Shown piece by piece: positions 44,370 through 56,499 of a stretch of 64,000 bases of DNA (position 1 is its first letter; each line of letters starts with the position of its first letter). The stretch covers positions 30,951,988 to 31,015,987 of the forward strand of contig CP137679.1 in the NCBI GenBank assembly GCA_037976565.1. The letters run 5' to 3'. This DNA is from Mesocentrotus franciscanus (taxonomy: Eukaryota; Echinodermata; Echinoidea; Camarodonta; Strongylocentrotidae). The position numbers and the translations under genes are program-made. Below the pieces are notes generated by a model. That model was not told where the DNA came from, searched no databases, and was given only the letters and a program-made list of their open reading frames with translations.

Positions 44370-45050
44370 CTCGCCAGCCACCTAACTTCAAAGGGGACGC
44401 TTAAGTCTCCAACTAAACCAAGTCTCCTTTCGTTTTTGGCATAAATGAATATTTTGCACAACTTTTTAAAGATGCACGGATGTCGTTTCTAGAGCCACTC
44501 TTTAGAGGAGATGATCACATGTCAATAATCATCGTACGATATGCCATCCGTACCATGCACGTGTGAGATGACCTGTAATGGCACGATGAAAAGGAGAAGA
44601 AAAGAAAAGCTAAGGTCAAGAAAGGAAATCTGATCATTCAAACATGTCATACTATAAGGATACACACTTAAAAGAGTTATGAAAAAGTATAATTAAAACA
44701 CAAATGTTGATGGATTTACCTCGGGAGTTAATGAAGGCACGTAGGCATAACTTGGTCCTGATGAAGAGGAAGTAAACAAATGGTAAGAGGTTTCGTATTG
44801 CGGATTTCCAATATTGAAAGTTATCGCACGAGAGTGGCGTTATTCTTCTTTAAGAAAGAGTTTGATGATGTTTCTAATGTTTCTAATCAAATTCGTATAT
44901 TTTTTTTTGGTTCTACGGTTCGTGATTTTTTTTTTTTTTTTTTAATCCACTGTTTATCCGCAGGAGTACATGAAATGGGATAATTTGTGCTTTTAATAGA
45001 AGCGAGCGGGAATTTGGTGTACATGCTTGTACATGTATATAAGCCTACAT
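44370..45050. other. Spacer with poly-T run
   Basis: Poly-T lies at about 44925-44943. No supported gene. Confidence 0.45.
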
Positions 45051-45056
45051 AAAGGG

Positions 45057-45078
45057 AGAGAGAGAGAGAGAGAGAGAC
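45057..45078. repeat. (GA)n microsatellite
   Basis: Short pure GA run. Confidence 0.85.
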
Positions 45079-45089
45079 TTTGACAATGC

Positions 45090-45855
45090 ACCTCCGATAT
45101 ATATAATAAGCGAGCGATTTAAATCGCAGAGTGCACTTCATGTAAAACAATATTAATTTCCGTTAGTTTAAGTAGAACATAAACGTTCTATTCGATGTCA
45201 TAATGGATTATTCAAATGAACTCGGATATATATCCAGCAATAATTAATGTTAATGTAAAGTTTTCTATCCTTTTACTTCGAAGTAAAAATTTCTTACACG
45301 ATCATAATTATTCTCTTATATAATATATTAACATGTAAGATTTTATGATTGCATTGACCGTGATATTATTGTATTCATTGATTTTCTTTCTCAAAACTCC
45401 AATTCTTTGTCGTACACATAGAAATAAAGCATTGTCCATCATCCTAGTTTATACAAAACTGCAACATAATTATAGCGAAGCTTTTTATCATTTGATAGAC
45501 GAACATAAATACCACATAATTCATTGTTCATAATTTCACAGTGTGTAGGACTAAAATATATCACAATTACAAAATAGGAAAATATTACCGCACTACACAA
45601 TTATTTCATCCCAAAAACTAGAACAAGCATTGCTTTTTTTTCTTCAGAATAAGACTGAATACTAAAAAAAAAGGGTTTCATATTTCTCAACATAATATCA
45701 GGCCTATACAGAATTGAATATGTCATCGATTCAGTTTGATAATGCGCTATTAATGCTCGTATATTAGGCTACTACACATAATTTCAGAACATTATAAATT
45801 CAAAATAAATATAAGTTTTATTGTATATTACATATTATATATCATAATATAATAA
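45090..45855. other. AT-rich spacer, nothing recognised
   Basis: No supported feature. Confidence 0.5.
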
Positions 45856-45857
45856 AT

Positions 45858-45861
<4 letters not shown>

Positions 45862-45890
<29 letters not shown>
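45862..45890. repeat. (TA)n microsatellite
   Basis: Pure alternating TA run. Confidence 0.9.
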
Positions 45891-45894
<4 letters not shown>

Positions 45895-45899
45895 AATGG

Positions 45900-47250
45900 T
45901 ACAGCTGCTGCAGTTTCAAAAATGTAAATATTGAACCGGGATCGAGAGCAGTATTCAGTTTTGTTCCTTCTTTGACTACTCACAAAGTCAATTGCCAGCA
46001 ATTCCTATTTGCCAAGAAACTCATGCTTGGTGTCTCTTTACCCTCAATATCTAGGGAATAGGCAGAGGCTTTCTTGGGCGGCATGGTATTGACTCTTTGT
46101 GGGAAGAAAGTGGCATTCTTTATTTCAAACAGCAATTCTAATCGCAATAATATAGGTAGTGAGAAATCACACAAAAATTGTTTGATAGCCGAATCTCTCG
46201 GTTGATAATACCGGGCCACATTGAGCCTCTTGGATAAAACACTGCACTTTAGACTGGTAATGCAAATACATTTTTAAAAACGCGGTCATGGTCAGGAATA
46301 TGGGAGTGTAGTTGGGGGTGAAAGCGTATCTATTATTTATCATTCTCATCCGTCATCCAAATATCATCATGCAAATAGCACAAAGCAAGCTACACCAAAC
46401 ATATATTATCTCGTGAGTGAGGAGCACAATAACGTTGGCAAAATTCAAACACATAAAAGAATTCAATTATTTATATAACTTGGTTATTGAAAATACTTAA
46501 AGGTTGTCTCTGTATTTGTATTTGTATTTATTCATTGCACTTCATTGACTGTCCAGTAGTTTGAACCCTAAACAGTTGGTTGTGTACTTTTCTACTGAAT
46601 CACATTGATATTAGTAATAGAAAAATAACTTCAGACTCTCTTCATTCCACTGTGTTCTTTTGCTTGTGCTTGAAAATCACTAGGGAGTTCTTAAAAGCAG
46701 GAAAGGGCGTCTCACCTAATATGACTTTCCTGGAATTGACATAAAAGTAGAGTCTAAGTTACATATATTTCTATCTTATCCGAGAGTGATATGTGGGAAG
46801 TTGTATGCACTGGTATATGAATAAACCATTACTGATCAGCTTAACTGAAAGGTGATAGTTTCCTTCAAACCCAGTTCACCAAAAGGTAAACCAAAATCGT
46901 AAATTCAGAAATTGTTTTCTTTTACACTTGTTTCACTGTACTACCTGTAGGGGAAAGCTTTTCTAATATTCCTCTGATCATATTTTAGTCTCACAGCAAA
47001 GTACCGCAATGACTATGTTCGCTCTCATTACAAAACCCCTCTGTATGACACTGTTATAGGATTATACCTTCAACTAACACTACAAAATTATCACGATATG
47101 TTTGGTTTGTTTTAATTGCTTGTATTAGGAAAAATCCTTCTGAATTTTCCTTGTGGGCGCAGCAGGTTAAGATCTTTAAATATTCAAATTAATTACTATC
47201 TGTACGAAAAACCAGCAGCTTTTCATGTAATAAAAGATAATACGAAATTA
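45900..47250. other. Spacer, nothing recognised
   Basis: A short TATTTG tandem lies at about 46514-46532. No gene or element. Confidence 0.45.
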
Positions 47251-47254
47251 TCGA

Positions 47255-47620
47255 AAGTTATGTTAAAACACAGCTGACACTAGCAGAAAAATGCGAAGAA
47301 CGACGGCAAGCGATTTAATTGATTTTGGGCGAGCGTTACACATAAACATTTTATGAGAGAGGAAATACTTTATATTCAATTTCAGCGGATGAGGGGGGAA
47401 GATATAGCGAAAACAGGCAGGTGGATTCAACAATAGATCCTCAATCTCTGTGTAAATCATTTATGTTGACAAACGCAACCGGCGAAGTCGCTGCCTTTGG
47501 ACTTCTGTAAATACGAGTATTAATTTCAAGTTCATCATATATTTATGAGACTGTGGTTTGCTGAGAAGTGTTGACAAAGATAGCCAGAACGCGGGTATCT
47601 GCCACCTTGTTTCTAGGTAA
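47255..47620. promoter_or_regulatory. Candidate cis-regulatory island
   Basis: Complex sequence with homeodomain-like TTTAATTGATT (47314-47324), E-box CAGCTG (47271-47276), TTTATG words, CGGCAAGCG and GCAACCGGCGAAGTCGC (47476-47492). Richer in CpG than the flanks, no ORF of note. Function inferred only from composition and motif clustering. Confidence 0.27.
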
Positions 47621-47629
47621 TACAGGGAT

Positions 47630-50080
47630 AGGGAGAAAGCAACAGTATTGTGCCTTTTTATCGCTGAAATGAATTACGGCATGCAGAGCCAGTATGTCGG
47701 AGCCAACGCTGATGTTTTTGCGAAATCACTCATTCTGTTTTAAGAGCATAAAGGGAGGAACATTATCCTAATAGTTTGTACAAAATTCTGAATGATAACA
47801 ATAATATATAGAAGTAACTCAGAGACAAGAAGTGCATGTGCAGAGCCAACGAGATAAGGTTATATCCACATGATACATGTACATACATTAACATTTATGA
47901 AGCCCTTCCTCCAATTCTGGTGTCACATAGACTTTGTGAATGCAACAAAAAGCTGAAGATTGGTCACTAACAATTACTTAAAGGTTATAAGAAAAGTTTG
48001 CGCCGCAGTAAATGAAACAGAGGCCAAGAGTAAGAATTTTAATACGGTGCATTTATATTCGGAAGTATAAATGGGAAGGGATTAAAGCGATTGATAATAA
48101 TTCTTGAAGCAAAACGGGGGTTTCCAGGACTTCTCCAAGTCGCTTGACTCAATCAATGATGTTATCATTTCATAATTATTCATTATAATTTAAAATATCT
48201 AATAGTGACTCAGGGCACTTTTTTTATAGAAATAGGCATGAATATCATGTGATAAGATCACGTGTGGTGCTTCCCAAGGGGTAGACATTTGATCCTCAAT
48301 TTTCGTACAATATGAAACAAAATATCAATATTCTATCATTCACGTAATTCGTTGATATTATTACTAACATTTTCGTTTATACCAGCATGAGCAGAGTACC
48401 CTTTAGATTACGATGAATTTGGAACTCGGTTCTGTTTAAGGTCGGATCAGATACAGGTGAATATGTCATCCTTAAATATGAAAAAAAAACATGATTATGT
48501 TGTTGAAGAAATTCGATCAATATACTTCCTGGTGACATAAATATTGATTATGTTCAATATTCTAGGAATATCCATTCCCAAAATACTTTTAAGGAAGCCA
48601 CAAATCGGTTTCGTATAATGGGATCATCCATAAATTGAAACATTTTCCACGTTAAGTACTTTTGATCTCAGAGGATGTAACTACATGTATGTTATACAAT
48701 TATCAATGTCTCTCAGTTCACAATATTTTCCTGTAACGACGGTAATTCTGTAAGATTGCGTCATAATATTCCATTGTTTGGCATTATTTATTTGAATACC
48801 TAATTGTATGTAAATACAAAATTATATATAACGATATATGGATATTACACTCATGTTTTATTGGACATTGGATACAAAAAGTGCAAAAGTGTTTTTAACA
48901 TAATTATGTAGTGACAAAGAGGAATTTACTTGATATTAGATCAGCTCATTGCGATAATTTCCCTTATCACTTTTTATGGTTTGTTTATCCCGCCTATAGT
49001 GTCTAAACATATTCAGAAAATAAGGCCAAGGTAATTATTGTTATTGTTAGAAAAATATGATATGAAAGAAACTAGAGCAACAGAACGTGTTTATTCTGTG
49101 TGTGGCTTTATGACCACTGGCAACAATAGATGATAAAAGTAGATACTTCCATAAATATTATATGTGAAGAGATAATGGGAAATATTAATCAAATTTGACA
49201 GAAAGAGGTTTAATGGGTTTGTTTTGATAAAAAATAATACACTTGACAATTGACTCTTCATATCCACATGACGCTGTCTGTTTCTCACAATAAGTTGGCT
49301 GATTACTTTTTGTGGGGAAAATCTTTATATTGGCCCTCCCATATATCACGAAAATGTAAAGAAAAGCTCCTTCCGTCCCAAAAGTCGTGCATTTATTTGG
49401 ACCCACAACTGATAATGAAATTACTAGTTCTGCAAAGCTGGGTTTAAAACAATTTGTTTCTTCTAAAATCTCCAAATCCTCACATTGGAACCATAACAAT
49501 GTTTTCACAAAGAATCCTTATAATAATGTTGAATTATTCATGTCTCCAGGCTGTGTATTAGAAATGGAGACAAGGCAAATGCATGCAAATTGTGGTTAAT
49601 TATTACATCAACCTTAGGGAAAGATTATATCATTTGAAAGGGTCAATAATAATAGTAATGATAATAATAATGGTAACAATCATACTGCTGCTAATAATAA
49701 TAATGCAAAGAAAGAACATAATTCAAAAGAATGATAATAAACATCTAACAGATATGATATAATAATCATTGCGTTTGTATCTTTCTCATTCATTATATTA
49801 ATAAAGTGCTCAGTATTGACTACACTGTAACATTTTCAGCGTATGTTTACTAACATGTTTTTGTCCCAAAAATCTAAACACATGCATTAACACATACATG
49901 TTTAGGTATTAGTATTCAAACACTTAAAACGCAGGTAAATTAGCACTTGTTGTTAAAACAATCAGTTTATCCGCTTGTAAGCTATCAGTTTTGTCTCTTA
50001 CTGTTAGATATTGAATGGTTTATCCGTTGTGAAATTAGTCAAGATAAGTAAGCGTTTGTAGACACGCTGCTGCTAACAGT
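47630..50080. other. AT-rich spacer with impure AAT repeats
   Basis: An AATAATAG/GATAATAAT run lies at about 49645-49715. Frames at 49091-49599 on both strands, including 107 codons on the minus strand (49185-49508), have no known motif. Confidence 0.4.
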
Positions 50081-50332
50081 TCCCAAACACCTTTTTTTCA
50101 GAAACGAGTGGTTGAATCGTTTAAACACAAGCACATACAAATGGGTCAACCGTTGTAAAATGTAGAGTGTAGGTGTTTCACATTACTAGTCCACACCAAC
50201 ATTCGTTATTATTTTGTTTCAGAATCACATCTAAACTAAAGTCCCTCCGATATCCATTCCCTTTTATCATCTTCATGACTGTGCCTACCTTCATATCTGT
50301 GCATTTGTTTTTTCTTTCCTCTTTTTTTGCAG

Positions 50333-50449
50333 GGAAACTATACTGCCCATTGCCTGGATGACGCAATGTTTTCTCACTGGTTTTACCATACCTACGCAGA
50401 TTGTCCGTGGCGTATAGGTTACTTCTCTAAGCTCCTGGTAGAATATTGA
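50333..50449 (+). CDS. Candidate 3'-terminal exon, product unknown
   Basis: A long pyrimidine run ending in TTTTTTTGCAG (to 50332) is a near-ideal 3' splice site. From 50333 the frame is open for 38 codons (starting GNYTAHCLDDAMFSHW and ending SKLLVEY) before TGA at 50447-50449. AATAAA lies at 50511-50516. The peptide is rich in Trp, Tyr, Cys and His, a mix unlike the Ser/Leu/Ile low-complexity frames around, but I recognise no family. Two further acceptor-like sites (ending about 50100 and 50220) precede it, and no partner donor or upstream exon was identified. Without transcript support it remains a candidate. Confidence 0.25.
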   Translation, partial: GNYTAHCLDDAMFSHWFYHTYADCPWRIGYFSKLLVEY

Positions 50450-50510
50450 TGCCTTTTGAGGTCAGCCCTGGAGGCCCCACTCGTTTGCAAATTCAGAGGT
50501 CAGTTTTGAG

Positions 50511-50516
50511 AATAAA
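50511..50516 (+). terminator. Possible polyadenylation signal
   Basis: AATAAA, 61 bases after the stop of the candidate terminal exon. Such hexamers are common in AT-rich DNA, so its weight comes only from its position. Confidence 0.2.
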
Positions 50517-50529
50517 TTAACACCTTCAA

Positions 50530-50990
50530 CACTTCGCTTTCCATACACCAATATTTCTTTCTATTCACAACTAGTATCATGATGCATTTTCAAATCGCAA
50601 TAAATTACATATTGGAAATTTGATACCACGTCTATTTATTCTTGTCTCTTTTTGTCAAAGGAAAGATCTTTTAACATTCAACTCTATTTTTTGTCTTGCA
50701 TATAACTTGTTGTTCATCTATTTTTTCCCCTAGAAAGAATTGTATAGGAATTCCCTTTCTTCAAACAGCGAAACATACCCTATTTCTTCAATAAGCAAAT
50801 AGGTTATACACAAATATATAGTAGTGGTTATAAAGATTCCCCCCTTAATCAAAGAAATGCGTGATTGATACAGTAATCAACATATTTGGCAAACTGCTCT
50901 AAGTGTTTTAAAATCATCATGGTCATCAGGTGTGTCATATCGCTATCATAATGATAGTCATGGTCATCTTCATCGAAAGTATTTTTCGTC
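50530..50990. other. Spacer with ATCAT-type simple sequence
   Basis: GTCATCATGGTCATC-type words at about 50910-50975 form a weak trinucleotide bias. No gene. Confidence 0.4.
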
Positions 50991-50999
50991 ATCGTCATC

Positions 51000-51370
51000 C
51001 CTGTGTTAGTATAAGGCCTCGCGAACGTCGACTGAATTAGAGAGCTGTCCATTTGCTATTCTAGTTCTCGCTGTAATGATATGCATAACGCAGGTGCCTA
51101 CACCAGGTTTTCTAAGTAAAAAGCAAGCGAGAGGCGGCTCTGCGAAGTCTTTTGTCAACCTGTGGCGCCGCGGTGCAGCTCTACACCACGCCGCCGATCC
51201 CGGCGATTATGAATTCCTCATAAACCTGTTTACAGAAAGCGCGCCAATCATAAATTACACGCATTTATCAGTTTACTCGGGATGGCTACTGCTTGCTTGG
51301 TGTCTGTATTGGAGGGGGAAAGAACCCACGTTAGTTTTGGCGCGTGCAAGATTTTAGTATATGGCTGGCG
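51000..51370. promoter_or_regulatory. CpG-rich island, candidate regulatory module
   Basis: A clear compositional island containing CTGTGGCGCCGCGG (51160-51173) and CGCCGCCGATCCCGGCGATT (51191-51210). It also has POU-like ATATGCAT (51079-51086), Fox-like TGTTTACA (51228-51235), Hox-like AATCATAAATTAC (51246-51258) and GATA-like TTATCAG (51264-51270). A 93-codon plus-strand frame (51076-51357) crosses it but matches no family. An enhancer or promoter is favoured over coding, by inference. Confidence 0.33.
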
Positions 51371-51379
51371 ATATATTGC

Positions 51380-52590
51380 ACGCTGGTGAAATAACTACCC
51401 ATTAGTAACAAACCCAGATTTTGTAATAATAAAGTCTTTTCCTTTACACTTTAATGTAAACGAAGTATTCGGAATATAAAGGTAACTGTATTTATAAAAG
51501 CGAAATTAGGAAAGAAGCCATAGCAATATTCCCTCATTATTAGAGATTCATAAATCTTGAAGGTCAACTACATTGTTAGAAATATTATATAAAGCTTGAA
51601 TAATAATTTAAAAGTGTCCCGATTTGGCAAATCGAAATTGGTCATTCTTTCCACCCGAATAGTAGAATTTCCTTCTTTTCGTAAGACACATGACTACTTT
51701 ATAATGTTGGCAACTTCTTGCCAAATATTTCCTAAGATTACAAAGTTAATTATGTGGGCGGGGGGCTGTTTTATGTCATATACAACAGTAGTTTGGATTT
51801 ATTGTGCAAAGTTCATGAACCTATCAGAAGCCTAGCAATCGAAAAAAACTTTGTTACATTTTCAAACATAAGTTATGTAAAGATGGAAGCAGAAGCTTAC
51901 AAAAGGTAATAGTTATGTCTTCGCGCTCTCTATTGGCCAAAAATTTCCCTTCTCTGTGGAAGTATTACAGGAACCCTTAAAAAAGAAAAATATGCTCTTT
52001 TGATCCTCAATGGATACGAGGGATTAGCAATGCTACAACAGCACAACAAACATGAATCAACTCACATAGAAGAATGGGATATATATAATAGAGTTTGTTG
52101 TCCCTCTTCGTCAGTTTGTGAAATAAGTCATGTTTAAACAGTGTGAAAGTCATTTCTAATTGAAACGTTTTTTCCGATGTCATTATGATAGTATTAATAT
52201 TATCAGAATATCGTTAAGATAACAATATAATAACAATAATCATGATAATATACATTGTTACGATATTATTACAGACATTCAGACAATATTATAAGGTAGC
52301 GTCACTATTTATGGAGATGCTGTTTTATTTCTATTTTCATTTCTATATTATTCCAAGATCTGTATCACAATGGAAATATTAGCGTTTATGTTTGTAAATG
52401 TCGAGTGGATTTTAAAGAAGCATGTAATCATCTCAATAGCTTAGTCGTAAAATACGCTTGCCTCTAGACACCTCTTAATGAAAGTGCTGGAGATTAATTA
52501 GAATTTATCTCATATGCTGATGCTATTTTGTGCTAATGTGCTAACGAAAAGGTTATTAACACGAGGTGCCAATTGTGGTGGAAGTTTCGG
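51380..52590. other. AT-rich spacer, nothing recognised
   Basis: The 79-codon frame at 51596-51835 has no known motif. ATAATAATCATGATAATA-type sequence lies at about 52205-52255. Confidence 0.45.
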
Positions 52591-52599
52591 TCTTGTAAT

Positions 52600-52835
52600 A
52601 AAGAAAGGATCATGAAAGAATTATAGAAGTTTTATGAATAGCAGAGACCATAACCTAAATATATAATACAGAATATAAAGAAAGGATCATGAAAGAGTAG
52701 TTATAGACGTTTATGAATATCAGAGACCATAACCTAAATATATAATACAGAATATAAAGAAAGGATCATGAAAGAATAATTATTGGCGTTTTATGAATAG
52801 CAGAGACCATAACCTAAATATAAGATATATAATAC
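52600..52835 (+). repeat. Three-copy 77-79 bp minisatellite
   Basis: Units start at 52600, 52677 and 52756. Each reads AAAGAAAGGATCATGAAAGA, a variable middle (TTATAGAAGTTTTATGAATA against GTTATAGACGTTTATGAATA), then GCAGAGACCATAACCTAAAT and ATATAATACAGAATAT. The third unit has a different end (ATAAGATATATAATAC). Confidence 0.92.
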
Positions 52836-52839
52836 GCCT

Positions 52840-53250
52840 GGAGCTGTCAAAACGAGTGATGACGAAAGTGAAAGACTATTTTTTATTAATGTTTACGAGT
52901 ACTCCACCAGTGCAGAACTCTTGTCCGCTTTCTTTCTAAGTACACTTTCTAGTAGGTAGTGATTTCATTTTTGTTCACTAGTTGAAAATTAGCAACTACA
53001 GGTATCATATAGCCAAAATCTGATTGCAAAAGTCATGGCAAAGATTGGAAAAAGGATTTCTAATTATTTTCTTACCAGCTTAACGCCATTATTTTATTCA
53101 AAGAGGAGTGACAGTTATCAATCAGATGTAGCATTCTTAGTATTTCAAGGATGTCGGGCACAAAGCTACATCTATTTTCTTATAGCAGCATTTAGAGTCT
53201 TATGATTAAGTCCATCATTGACCCAGTCCCGTCAATACACTTTGTGTACT
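52840..53250. other. Spacer, nothing recognised
   Basis: No supported feature. Confidence 0.45.
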
Positions 53251-53254
53251 TTGT

Positions 53255-53360
53255 AAAATGTTGTTTATAATCTATTTATTGTATATAATTTGTATTTTTC
53301 TTGTTGGCAAAATGGAAATAAAAATTTGAACTTGAACTTAAACTTGAATACGCGGACTCT
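53255..53360 (+). mobile_element. Probable LINE 3' tail
   Basis: GTTTATAATCTATTTATTGT, then GGCAAAATGGAAATAAAAAT and a TTGAAC-type hexamer run (53326-53349), have the form of non-LTR retrotransposon 3' ends: a conserved AATAAA-containing tail followed by short tandem repeats. No coding remnant is attached. A 21-base poly-A run at about 53463-53482 lies downstream and is separate. Confidence 0.45.
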
Positions 53361-53489
53361 AAATCTATATTTGAATGAAACTGCACACAGTCTCCAAGCA
53401 CAAAATCTGAGTACATCCGATTCCAATACAAAATCTTCCAGTACTTTTCAGAAATATAACGTAAAAAAAAAAAAAAAAAAAATCGCATA

Positions 53490-54630
53490 ACATATTTTTA
53501 CAAATAGCAGTTCCTAACAATGAACTCCTTCAAGTACTAGTACATTGTACTGGTGTTTGGGCAAATAACATGATCATTCGCGATTGCAGAATTTCACGGG
53601 AGCTATTTTAGTATGGTTTTGAGTACACGCAAAATAAAATGATACTTCATTTTCGTAATTTGGAGGCTGTGCAATATGCAAAATTACATCAGGGATCACT
53701 TTCGAACCTCTCAGTTTCTCTTTACGGATGTTAGTTTTATGGTAAGATGAGAACGTTTCCCAGTACAGAGGTTACTAGAACACTGGATGTCCTAATACCA
53801 TGTATTTATAACTCAACCGTTTCCCAAGAAGTCGCATCATGATTATCTCTTAATTTTTTCTCCAAACAAGGCACTTAAAAATGATTTATCAGAGAGCAAG
53901 TATAACACGTGAAACAGCAACCAAAAAAAAATAATGTAAGAGTTGTATTACTATTATGATACCTAACCTTGGCTAAGCAAATTTCGCAATGTATTCTGGT
54001 TTAAAGATGTTACAGAAGAATACAGAAACGTACATTTTTCTTAAGTGATATATTTTACATCTAGGGTAAAAAGCTTCTATGTAAAATAAACAAATAAGAT
54101 TAGATTGTAAAGTTCATAATTCTCGCGGGAACAAGAGAAAAATACATTACAATAATACACAAAGGTGAACCATGTTTGTATAATTCAACAATAATGTTAT
54201 TGTGATCTATCTCTCTGTTGTTGGCAAATATGAATAGGGCTCACTCAAATGTAAATTAACATTCAGACCTGTCATATGTTGAAATCTGCTGGATGATGTT
54301 TTGGCGGTGAAAAACATTCAGAACGTGGATTTTCCATTGCCTACGGCATGCGTCTGTTTTTAATCCTCTCTTCGTGAAATGTGCTCATAACAGTGTAATA
54401 TGCATATTTGTATTGAATATTGCGACGGCCTATGTTCAAATTCCACACCCAACACTCAGAACAACATTGCATTTAAGTTTCATGTAATTATTCTTCCTAT
54501 TCGTCGTCCTTGATATCAATTTTCAAAATGTATATATTTTCAATTTTTATATACACATAGATATATATGCAAATATACATAATACTATATACATGTAATA
54601 CATGTCATGAATAGATCACTAGATGCACAA
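53490..54630. other. AT-rich spacer, nothing recognised
   Basis: No supported feature. Confidence 0.45.
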
Positions 54631-54639
54631 TGTATATAG

Positions 54640-54870
54640 TAATACGTAGAGCTGCTGCCCATGCAGAGATAAAACGGGGAAAAGCGACCACGGCATATGG
54701 CTTGAAACTGTTTACGAAACGGGTATAAAATGACAATAAACATCGCCAGCTCGCGCATTGGGAAGTGAATGGCAGTTGATATGGTGTCGATATAAATCAA
54801 ATTGATGGGCAATGGCTTCGACTTACCAGGGCCAGACGCGAGCGGCGGTTAAAACAAGCAAACGAACAGA
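54640..54870. promoter_or_regulatory. Candidate cis-regulatory island
   Basis: A complex block with AAATGACAATAAACATC (54727-54743; Fox/Sox-like words), GCCAGCTCGCGC, GAATGGCAGTTGATATGG and ATAAATCAAATTGATGG, followed by GACGCGAGCGGCGG. Base composition and word density differ from the flanking TA/CT-rich DNA. Regulatory role inferred only. Confidence 0.3.
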
Positions 54871-55009
54871 CACGCGCTCTTTCTTGTTGAACGGACAGGT
54901 TTCATTCTCTTTAATATCTTTTCTGATTTCGCCGTTTTTTCTTTTTATTAATGTTACCTTCCCCTTTGTCTATATAATTACACCATCTTTCCGTCTCGAC
55001 TCTCAACCT

Positions 55010-55031
55010 GTCTTACTCTCTCTCTCTCTCT

Positions 55032-55065
<34 letters not shown>
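55010..55065. repeat. (CT)n-(CA)n microsatellite
   Basis: TC units to about 55032, then CA units to about 55063. Confidence 0.9.
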
Positions 55066-55066
<1 letters not shown>

Positions 55067-55204
55067 TTTCCTCTCTTTTAACTACTGTCCTTCCTCCGTG
55101 TATGTATATAATTTTATTGGAATACAATTGTGCGTCCTATATATATTGTCTTAAGGTATTAAGGTGAAGGGAGTTGCCATTGCTTTTTGTACATTTCTGT
55201 ACAA

Positions 55205-55300
55205 TATATATATATATATTCGTTTACTTTTCGTTTAACTTCTCTCTCTCTCTCTATATATATATATATACACACACACACAAACATACACGCGCACACA
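55205..55300. repeat. TA/CT/CA compound microsatellite
   Basis: TA run at 55205-55220, CT at 55240-55254, TA to about 55270 and CA to about 55300. Confidence 0.85.
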
Positions 55301-55438
55301 TACACGCACATGATGAACACCAGTTCCACGTGTTGGAAAATGTATAGGAAAATGTATAGGAAAAAGGGGGAAATCCTTAAAAGGTCCATCATTAATAGAT
55401 CCAACGGCTTACTGATAAAACAAGTTCACAAATTTGGC

Positions 55439-55441
<3 letters not shown>

Positions 55442-55507
<66 letters not shown>

Positions 55508-55511
55508 TATA
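55442..55511. repeat. Long (TA)n microsatellite
   Basis: About 70 bases of alternating TA with one GT interruption near 55489. It can form a cruciform, a likely site of length variation. Confidence 0.92.
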
Positions 55512-55519
55512 CTATTATC

Positions 55520-55790
55520 TCTTTCATTTCCTTCCTATCCTCGTTTATTTCTAGTATCCTCCTATCATCATCTCACTTCCCGGTCCATAAAGTGGTATAA
55601 ACACCATGTCATTTGGGGAAATGAGAGATTCGAAACAATTTGTTTAGATTAGGACACTCGCACGGCTTTTGGTATATGAAGAACCAATTAGTACAGAGTT
55701 CAATATATCATGATTTATTTTTAAAAAGAAAACAACGTACAGATACGCTGACGTGTTTCCTGTTAGATGTATCGCAAAGTTTGCTCCTAA
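55520..55790. other. Spacer, nothing recognised
   Basis: No supported feature. Confidence 0.45.
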
Positions 55791-55799
55791 GGAAGTTTC

Positions 55800-55885
55800 A
55801 ATAACAATAATAATTAAACGTTTTTGTATAGCGCATAAAACATAGGCACAATTGCATGTTTGTATGCGCTTTACAGAACATAATA
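55800..55885 (-). mobile_element. LINE 3' tail (minus strand)
   Basis: Read on the minus strand: TTCTGTAAAGCGCATAC, then TATGCGCTATACAAAAACG and TTTAATTATTATTGTTATTG. The GCGCTATACAAA-(ATT)n ending is the same tail type as at 13512-13580. Short, 5'-truncated insertion. Confidence 0.6.
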
Positions 55886-55989
55886 CAGAAGGAGTAGAAA
55901 TGGTACACTTTATATTGCAATATATTAGTACAATAAACAAACAAAAACCCAGACAACCAACCAAAAGAAGAAAAAAAACCCGCCTTATC

Positions 55990-56460
55990 AGTCCATTCTT
56001 ATGTTAGGAAGAATCAGAGTTCTTTAACATGAATTAATAACCCTTATGTTAATATTATCAAACGGCTTTCATTTGTCATAACAGTACTGTACTCTTCAGT
56101 TTCATTTATTTCTTAGTATCACTACTATTCTTATTACTGTTGCTATTATTATTGTTATTATTATTATTATTATTATTATTTGAAAACAGAATATCCAAAT
56201 ACCTCGGGCTGGTATGAAACTTGGTTCTTCAATTTCTTAATTTCTCCCTTATCTATTCAATGCGAGAATGTCTAGCTTAAAAGAAGTACTCGTCTATCAG
56301 ATCCATCAGAGGTGTGTCTGAATGATAAAACATTCTCCTTGGTAGCCGAAAGATTCAACATGTTTGTCAGCCAATCATATCATATCCGCAAATTTTACAA
56401 TATGACGATTTTCAATTATCATTTTTATTACTTTGTACCTTGTCTGAAATCTAGTTTTAT
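55990..56460. other. Spacer with (TTA)n run
   Basis: TTA units at about 56144-56180. Nothing else is supported. Confidence 0.5.
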
Positions 56461-56499
56461 ACCCCAGGCTGTTGTTCTTACTGTTATTACTCTCAGTAT

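Noticed and set aside
53461..53482. Poly-A as tail of a processed pseudogene
   Set aside because: No coding similarity upstream and the A run is separated from the AATAAA-containing tail by more than 100 bases.
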